Source of the DNA: an uncultured Muribaculaceae bacterium
GTDB taxonomy: Bacteria > Bacteroidota > Bacteroidia > Bacteroidales > Muribaculaceae
Reading direction: 5' to 3'
Assembly (NCBI GenBank): GCA_947644475.1
Contig: CANRZQ010000082.1
Location: 1 to 10,121, forward strand
Length of the DNA stretch: 10,121 nt
Below are positions 6,236 to 10,121 of the stretch, piece after piece. A model generated the notes under the pieces. That model ran no database searches and was not told where the DNA came from. It was given only the letters and a program-made list of their open reading frames with translations. The position numbers were made by a program, and so were the translations under genes. Numbering within the stretch: position 1 is the first letter of the stretch; each line of letters opens with the position of its first letter.

Positions 6236-8032
6236 TCATTTGAAGAATATGGTGCAGTTTTGCACTTTTTTGCGGATGAGCTCGTTTTCGGGCTCGATGG
6301 CCTCGGCTCGCCGCCAGAATTCGACGGCTTGGTCGCGGTCGCCGTTCATGAAATATATGTCGCCGGCATGGTCGAGGATGTCGAAGCCGGGTGGTTCGGG
6401 GGTGTCGGAGTCGGGGAGTTGGGAAGTGTCTTGTGGGGCGTAGAGGCGGAGGGTCATGTCGATATATTGCTTGGCGAGGGAGAAGTCTTTTTTCTTGAAA
6501 AGAATCCAGGCGTAGGTATCGAGGTAGGTGGGGTTTTCGGGGTCGAGTTTCACGGCTTTTGAACTTAGAGTCTCGGCCCGCGTGAGGTCGATGTCACGTT
6601 CGGCCATGAAGTAGGCGGCGTTGTTCATAGCCATTGAATTGTCGGGGTTGAGAAGAATGGCGTCGTCGTAGAGCGAGAGGGCCTTGGCTGTGTCTCCGGC
6701 CGCGGCATACAGGTCGCCCTTGAATGCCATCACGCTTGACACGGCGTCGGGGTTGTTGACCACGGATGTATTTACAGAATCGAGCACGGCTATTGCCTTG
6801 GCGATGCTGTCGGATGCGAAGTATTTTTGCGCGGCGAGGATTGGAAAGAGGTAGTTGTTGGGAAAGCGTCGCGCTCCTTCAAGCGCGCGTGGGATGAGGG
6901 CCGATGAGTCGGCAGCGGCAAGGTATCTTACCCAGTCGACCCAGTATTCCTCGGACTGGCCGTTGAGAGCCACGGCATATTCCATCTGGTCGGCAGCCCG
7001 GCCGTGCTGGCCTATGGCGTCGAGGTAGCCGGCATAGAGCGAGTGGATGTCGCCCTCGCCGGGGTGCATCTGCTCGAGATCGTCGAACAGGGCGGTGAGC
7101 ATCGGCCGGTCGGCCTCGGCTCCGATATATTTGTTGGCGAAATGGTAGATTATGTCGAGTTTGTCGGCAACCTCGATGTCGGGGCTTCGCAGGGCGTGGC
7201 CCATGTGTTGGCGGTAGGCGGCATCGTTGCCGTGCTTGGTGTAGAAATTACCGAGGGCCATGTATGCCGCTCCGTTTGTGGAATCGAGGCGGCATGAGCG
7301 CATGAAGTATTTTTCAGTGTTTGCTGAATCGGAAAGGGCGTCGAAGGTTGAGCCTACGAAGAGCATGGCATAGGGGTCGCTTCCGAAACGGGCCACGATG
7401 GTATCGACCTCGCTAAGGATTGCGGCGGTGTCGGAGCGGAGGAAGAATGCGCGGATTTTTTGGGATGAGAGTTCGACGCTTTTTCCGCGGGAGTCTTCGA
7501 GAGAGGAGAACAGGCCGACGGCCTTTGTGTAGGCTGATGTGTCGCCCCGAAGGTAGGCACGGAGGTAGGCATTGGCGAGTTCTTCGGCGGGCTCTGCTTT
7601 TGCGGGATAGCGGTCGCGGAGGGTTTCCCAAACTCGGACCACATCGGCTGTGCGCCCGAGCCGGGCAGCGATGTTGGCCATGGTGACACCCGTTATATAG
7701 TTGTCGGGCTGCATCTCGAACTGCCGCCACAGGCGTGAGTAGGCCCGGGCCACGGTGGCGGAGTCGCCGCCGTTTCGGGCGAGTTCGACGGTGCTCCACT
7801 CGGCGGCTATGTCGATGTTTGCGCTGTCGAGTTCGAAAGCGCGGCGGGTGAGGAAGATGTAGTCGTCGATACGGTCGGTGTTGTAGGCGTTCTGGCCTTC
7901 GAGGAAGATATAGTCGGCTTTTTTGCGTGCGCGGTCGGCCTCTGAGTCGTGTGGCGCGGCAAAGGCGGCTGCCATTGAAGCGGCGACGGCAAAGGCTATG
8001 AGAGAGAGAATTTTGTTGCTGATACTGGACAT
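6236..8032 (-). CDS. Exported tetratricopeptide-repeat protein
   Basis: Protein of 598 residues with an N-terminal signal sequence (hydrophobic 8-25, likely cleavage after AAAFA, near residue 25), so it acts in the periplasm or at the envelope. The rest is helical TPR repeats; clear units include AEPAEELANAYLRAYLRGDT, AFKGDLYAAAGDTAKALSLY, a following NPDNSMAMNNAAYFMAERD and the last DHAGDIYFMNGDRDQAVEFW (554-573). TPR arrays bind partner proteins; no enzymatic motif is visible. An acidic/Pro-rich insert (DTSQLPDSDTPEPPG, 535-549) separates the last two repeats and carries a DNA motif also found in the glycosyltransferase at 78-1307. ATG at 8032 gives a good signal peptide. It lies 48 bases after dut, a gap filled by a 9-base repeat array. 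The family is common next to dut and DUF4292 in Bacteroidales as I recall; its function is not established. Confidence 0.88.
   Translation of the reverse strand: MSSISNKILSLIAFAVAASMAAAFAAPHDSEADRARKKADYIFLEGQNAYNTDRIDDYIFLTRRAFELDSANIDIAAEWSTVELARNGGDSATVARAYSRLWRQFEMQPDNYITGVTMANIAARLGRTADVVRVWETLRDRYPAKAEPAEELANAYLRAYLRGDTSAYTKAVGLFSSLEDSRGKSVELSSQKIRAFFLRSDTAAILSEVDTIVARFGSDPYAMLFVGSTFDALSDSANTEKYFMRSCRLDSTNGAAYMALGNFYTKHGNDAAYRQHMGHALRSPDIEVADKLDIIYHFANKYIGAEADRPMLTALFDDLEQMHPGEGDIHSLYAGYLDAIGQHGRAADQMEYAVALNGQSEEYWVDWVRYLAAADSSALIPRALEGARRFPNNYLFPILAAQKYFASDSIAKAIAVLDSVNTSVVNNPDAVSSVMAFKGDLYAAAGDTAKALSLYDDAILLNPDNSMAMNNAAYFMAERDIDLTRAETLSSKAVKLDPENPTYLDTYAWILFKKKDFSLAKQYIDMTLRLYAPQDTSQLPDSDTPEPPGFDILDHAGDIYFMNGDRDQAVEFWRRAEAIEPENELIRKKVQNCTIFFK
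6412..6424. repeat. Second site of the G-rich in-gene motif
   Basis: CGGGGAGTTGGGA here is identical to 797-809. It lies in the same orientation relative to transcription and in the same reading frame, so both proteins gain the peptide TSQLP. Here it is in the linker before the last TPR repeat, a position likely to tolerate insertions. Confidence 0.65.
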
Positions 8033-8040
8033 TTTAGGAA

Positions 8041-8076
8041 TGAAATTAAGGCCATTAAGGGCTTTAAGAACTTTAA
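8041..8076. repeat. Four-unit 9-base TTAA-phased array
   Basis: On the minus strand four consecutive 9-base units each begin with TTAA (for example TTAAAGCCC and TTAATGGCC), filling most of the 48-base spacer between the dut stop and the TPR start. The units are imperfect after the TTAA core. The array may be a decayed tandem repeat, an AT-rich translation-initiation spacer, or a protein-binding site. Confidence 0.6.
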
Positions 8077-8080
8077 ATCC

Positions 8081-8524
8081 CTAAGAGAGGCCTGTGTGGC
8101 CGAAACCGCCGTCGCCACGGAGAGTCTCGTCGAGACGCGACACGGATTCCCACTCGACGCGTGTATAGTTTGTAACAACCATCTGGCAAATGCGTTCGCC
8201 GGGGTTGATGACAAACGGCTCGGAACCGAGGTTGATGAGTATCACCCCGATTTCGCCGCGATAGTCGGCATCGACTGTGCCGGGTGTGTTTACGAGGCTT
8301 ATTCCGTTGCGCAGGGCGAGGCCGCTGCGTGGGCGGAGTTGCATTTCGTAGCCGTGGGGCAGCTGCACCCGCAGGCCTGTGGGGATGAGGCGACGCTCCA
8401 TGGGGGCGAGCGTAACGGGTTCTTTCACGGCGGCGCGGACATCCATTCCGGCCGATGAGAATGTCTCGTAAGCGGGCAATTCGAATCCCGACTCGTTGAT
8501 TATCTTGACTTTAATGCGTTCCAT
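8081..8524 (-). CDS. dut: dUTP diphosphatase (trimeric dUTPase)
   Basis: Cytoplasmic enzyme that hydrolyses dUTP to dUMP and pyrophosphate, keeping uracil out of DNA and supplying dUMP for thymidylate synthesis. The 147-residue length is normal and all five motifs of the homotrimeric family are intact: motif 1 AGMDVRA (25-31), motif 2 RPRSGLA (64-70), motif 3 GTVDADYRGE (82-91, with catalytic-type D85 and substrate-stacking Y88), motif 4 GERICQMV (109-116) and the flexible C-terminal motif 5 RGDGGFGHTG (136-145). It starts at ATG 8524, only two bases after the stop of the small exported protein, so the two are very likely co-transcribed. Nothing suggests a phage origin: it sits in the housekeeping order dut, TPR, DUF4292, EnvC. 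Confidence 0.97.
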   Translation of the reverse strand: MERIKVKIINESGFELPAYETFSSAGMDVRAAVKEPVTLAPMERRLIPTGLRVQLPHGYEMQLRPRSGLALRNGISLVNTPGTVDADYRGEIGVILINLGSEPFVINPGERICQMVVTNYTRVEWESVSRLDETLRGDGGFGHTGLS

Positions 8525-8526
8525 TT

Positions 8527-8865
8527 TCAGATTGTGACGCGCTTTGTGATCGAGCCGATTTTGAGGATGTAGATGCCTCTTGCGCTGATACGCAGACGCG
8601 ATGTACCTGCGGGAATATTCTGCTGGCTGATGAGCTGGCCCAGGATTGAGAGCACTTTTACGGAGGCCGGACGGGATGTTGTGACGTAGATATAGCCGTC
8701 GCGGACGCTTACCTCGACGGGGTCGGAGTCGGAAGCCGTGTCGACGTATGCTATTGTCTCAGTAACGACGGGCTCCCACTGGGGTGTGGCCGGGCTTGCC
8801 GTCAAAGGCGACGACAGGCATGCGGCGATGATGGCAGCGAGCGATATTTCAGCAATTTTTTTCAT
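8527..8865 (-). CDS. Small exported protein with T9SS-type sorting-like domain
   Basis: A 112-residue protein, starting at ATG 8865 (MKKIAEISLAAIIAAC). A TTG at 8877 could add four residues but ATG fits the signal peptide. The signal is about residues 1-24, but IAAC at 13-16 also fits a lipobox, so it could be a lipoprotein. Residues about 55-112 show the pattern of C-terminal type A sorting domains: VKVLSILGQLISQQNIPAG (69-87), then LRISARGIYILKIGSITKR (91-109), resembling the family pattern of a short strand, a G-x-L-hydrophobic turn, an L-x-x-G-x-Y-hydrophobic motif and a final strand. What is unusual is that there is almost nothing else: no catalytic or binding domain precedes it. It may be a remnant of a larger secreted protein or a stand-alone module. 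dut follows after two bases. The role is unknown. Confidence 0.75.
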   Translation of the reverse strand: MKKIAEISLAAIIAACLSSPLTASPATPQWEPVVTETIAYVDTASDSDPVEVSVRDGYIYVTTSRPASVKVLSILGQLISQQNIPAGTSRLRISARGIYILKIGSITKRVTI

Positions 8866-9012
8866 TTGTTGCCCCAAAGTTAATGATAATTTCTGAAAAA
8901 TGGATGCCCCGAGGCAATTTTTATGGCCGATAATGCAGTTTTAAGGTCACGATTAGAGCGTCACTGCACTTATAGCATTAACTTTCTCCTGTGACAAACG
9001 TATATGGAGTGG
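8866..9012 (-). other. 147-base intergenic region, AT-richer
   Basis: This gap between the CBM9-like gene stop and the small exported protein holds no gene. It is richer in A and T than the coding regions and ends, on the minus strand, with a candidate promoter element close to the start codon. A small 4-bp hairpin (TGCC/GGCA, about 8904-8915) is present but too weak to call a terminator. I see no operator or riboswitch. Confidence 0.5.
8875..8882 (-). promoter_or_regulatory. Candidate -7 promoter element for the small gene and dut
   Basis: The minus strand reads TAACTTTG, a full match to TAnnTTTG. It ends nine bases before ATG 8865, so transcription starting about six or seven bases downstream would give a leader of only a few bases. 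The -33 region is T-rich (TTTTTC, about 18 bases upstream) but not a clean TTTG. It would drive the small exported protein, dut and the TPR gene. Confidence 0.4.
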
Positions 9013-9660
9013 TCAGGCGAGGGTGACGGGGGCGAAGAATTCGGGGCGGTGGAAATCGGGGTCGGGGGTTGATATTGGCGCCCATGACAGGTAGTGAGGC
9101 AGGGATGTGGCTGATGCGCATTTGTAGAAGTTGGCACGCATTGCTATGGGTGCGCCTTTATATTCCAGCCCGATGAGGGAGAGGGGTATGGCCACAAGGA
9201 TGTTCCATGTGAAGAGGCCTTCAAGTTCTTTGAATGGGCGTGTGCCGCATGAGGGATAGACGCGTATTTGGGCGAGTTCTTCGGTGGTGAGGCGTGTGGG
9301 GCTGTGGCGGTCGGTGCGGTGGGATGCGTTGATGGCGCCTATGCAGTTGAATTCGAAATTCCAGTAGTGGCCGTCGCCAAGGGGGTCGACAAAGAATTCG
9401 ACGCATGAGTCCTCGCTTACGGGCGACTGCGGCTTATAGTTTTCGGCACGGAGGTAGTTGCACCGGACGAAGAAGTCGATGTAGATATAGCGGCCGGAAT
9501 GTGCGCAGGTGAAGGTGGTGAGGGGGCGGTAGGGGTACTGCGGCCAATTGACGTGCTCGAGCGAGCGGCGGATGCCGTGTTCGTCGAGGGTGTTTATGAT
9601 GGTGTCGACGGATGTGTCGGCATCGAGTGCGGGGATGTATGGGATTTCGAGTGACGGCAT
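9013..9660 (-). CDS. CBM9-like carbohydrate-binding family protein
   Basis: A 215-residue protein of the carbohydrate-binding family 9-like group common in Bacteroidales. Visible family-like blocks: VNWP (37-40), SEDSCVEFFVDP (82-93), YWNFEFNCIGAINASHR (99-115), RANFYKCA (175-182) and the C-terminal block HYLSWAPISTPDPDFHRPEF (189-208). There is no signal peptide or membrane segment, so it is probably cytoplasmic, unlike CBM9 modules on secreted xylanases; its ligand is unknown. ATG at 9660 is preceded on the minus strand by a run of eight A residues that includes the A of the start codon, which fits the A-rich, Shine-Dalgarno-free initiation regions of Bacteroidetes. It is flanked by gaps on both sides (80 bases upstream, 147 downstream), so it may be a separate transcription unit or follow the metallo-hydrolase gene. 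Confidence 0.85.
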   Translation of the reverse strand: MPSLEIPYIPALDADTSVDTIINTLDEHGIRRSLEHVNWPQYPYRPLTTFTCAHSGRYIYIDFFVRCNYLRAENYKPQSPVSEDSCVEFFVDPLGDGHYWNFEFNCIGAINASHRTDRHSPTRLTTEELAQIRVYPSCGTRPFKELEGLFTWNILVAIPLSLIGLEYKGAPIAMRANFYKCASATSLPHYLSWAPISTPDPDFHRPEFFAPVTLA

Positions 9661-9740
9661 TTTTTTTCAGGTGTAAGGGGTAAGTGATGAGGGTAGACCT
9701 CGCGTTGAAACGCGAGGCACGGGGGCAATGGAGCCGATTA
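9661..9740 (-). other. 80-base spacer with palindrome
   Basis: This spacer lies between the metallo-hydrolase stop and the CBM9-like start. It holds the palindrome at 9698-9717 and, next to the CBM9-like ATG, an A-run (plus-strand T at 9661-9667). I see no TAnnTTTG-type promoter element here. Confidence 0.5.
9698..9717. repeat. Perfect 9-bp-arm palindrome, REP-like
   Basis: Arms CCTCGCGTT (9698-9706) and AACGCGAGG (9709-9717) are fully complementary around two bases, or an 8-bp stem with a four-base loop. On the minus strand it lies 24 bases past the metallo-hydrolase stop and is followed by TCTACCC, not a T-run. It could stabilise the 3' end of that transcript or be a dispersed palindrome; I recall similar TAGACCTCGCGTT sequences in gaps of other Bacteroidales genomes, but have not searched. 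Confidence 0.65.
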
Positions 9741-10121
9741 TCAGAGGGGGATTCTGAGGAAGTCGTGAGCGAGTTGGATTCCGGGAGGGAGTGTGACGGA
9801 TGAGGCGGGACCGAGGTCGTGGCTCATGTGGGTGAGGAAAGCGCGGCGGGGACGGAGCGCCTGAATGATTTCTATGGCTTCGGGGATGGAGAGGTGCGAC
9901 ATGTGCGGCTCGAAGCGTAGGCCGTTGATTACGAGGGTGTCGACGCCCCGGAGCAGGTCGAAGGTGGAATCGGGCATTGTCTTGCAGTCGGTGATGTAGG
10001 CGAATGAGCCGATGCGGTAGCCGAGGATTGGCAGCTCGAAGTGCATCACCGGCAGTGGGATTACTTCGATGTCGCCGATATGGAAGGGGCTGTCGGGGTC
10101 GATGACGTGGAGGTCGAATGT
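9741..10121 (-). CDS. MBL-fold metallo-hydrolase, PhnP-like (5' end missing)
   Basis: The C-terminal 126 residues of a metallo-beta-lactamase superfamily hydrolase; the N-terminal part with the H-x-H-x-D-H metal motif lies beyond the window. The frame stays open to base 10121, starting TFDLHVIDPD, so the GTG and ATG near 10049 and 10046 are internal. Family features seen: VIPLPVMHFELPILGYRIG (20-38 of the visible part), FAYITDC with the metal-bridging Asp45, H76 in HMSHLS, and LTHMSHDLGP (96-105) with H98 as a likely final metal ligand. This pattern matches the branch containing PhnP, a cyclic phosphodiesterase for phosphoribosyl 1,2-cyclic phosphate, but Bacteroidales members are mostly uncharacterised and no phosphonate genes are nearby. 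It is cytoplasmic by lack of hydrophobic segments in the visible part. Confidence 0.88.
   Translation of the reverse strand, partial: TFDLHVIDPDSPFHIGDIEVIPLPVMHFELPILGYRIGSFAYITDCKTMPDSTFDLLRGVDTLVINGLRFEPHMSHLSIPEAIEIIQALRPRRAFLTHMSHDLGPASSVTLPPGIQLAHDFLRIPL

Noticed and set aside
6047..6562. A 171-codon plus-strand frame spanning the structured gap and the TPR 3' end
   Set aside because: Most of it is antisense to the TPR gene and its Gly/Val/Glu-rich translation has no domain; the remainder crosses palindromes.
8081..8524. Phage or mobile-element origin of the dUTPase
   Set aside because: No phage or integrase genes nearby, all motifs are standard, and the neighbours are housekeeping envelope genes.
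8904..8925. Small hairpin TGCC/GGCA followed by a T-run as a terminator
   Set aside because: Only four base pairs in the stem, and on the minus strand the T-run is displaced, so it is too weak to support.
8979..9002. TTTG followed about 20 bases later by TATAAG as a promoter in the gap after the CBM9-like gene
   Set aside because: The -7 half lacks the TTTG end of the consensus; the octamer at 8875-8882 is the better match.

Overview
All ten genes supported here lie on the minus strand, so the window reads as a co-directional run from right (10121) to left (1). It most resembles a GC-rich gut Bacteroidales, probably of the Muribaculaceae type. The grounds are the gene set (DUF4292 lipoprotein, cytoplasmic CBM9-like protein, C-terminal sorting-domain-like small protein, and the order dut, TPR protein, DUF4292, EnvC), the lack of clear Shine-Dalgarno sites, A-rich start regions, and two octamers fitting the Bacteroidetes -7 promoter consensus TAnnTTTG. 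The taxonomy is inference from remembered families, not a search.

Layout in transcription order. (1) 10121-9741: the C-terminal 126 residues of a metallo-beta-lactamase-fold hydrolase of the PhnP-like branch, cut by the window edge. (2) 9740-9661: a short gap with a strong palindrome. (3) 9660-9013: a CBM9-like cytoplasmic protein. (4) 9012-8866: an AT-richer gap ending in a candidate promoter. (5) 8865-6236: a tight trio of a small exported protein that is little more than a sorting-domain-like module, dUTPase (dut), and a 598-residue exported TPR protein. (6) 6235-6002: a 234-base non-coding stretch with a candidate promoter followed by several hairpins. (7) 6001-78: five genes with overlapping ends: DUF4292 lipoprotein, EnvC-like murein hydrolase activator, Wzx-like flippase, and two GT-B glycosyltransferases. 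(8) 77-1: a non-coding edge with part of a palindrome.

Working together: the left half is an envelope-building unit. DUF4292 and EnvC act at the outer membrane/periplasm and in peptidoglycan remodelling, while the flippase and glycosyltransferases make and export a lipid-linked glycan. Every junction in that half overlaps (4, 13, 4 and 4 bases), which suggests translational coupling. dut is housekeeping nucleotide metabolism.

I see no defence system, transposase, integrase, CRISPR array, tRNA or rRNA. The unexplained material is mainly repeats: a G-rich motif shared inside two unrelated genes, a 9-base TTAA-phased array between dut and the TPR gene, several palindromes in gaps, and the structured leader before the DUF4292 gene. 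I do not see a convincing new biological system; the structured leader and the shared in-gene repeat are the best leads.
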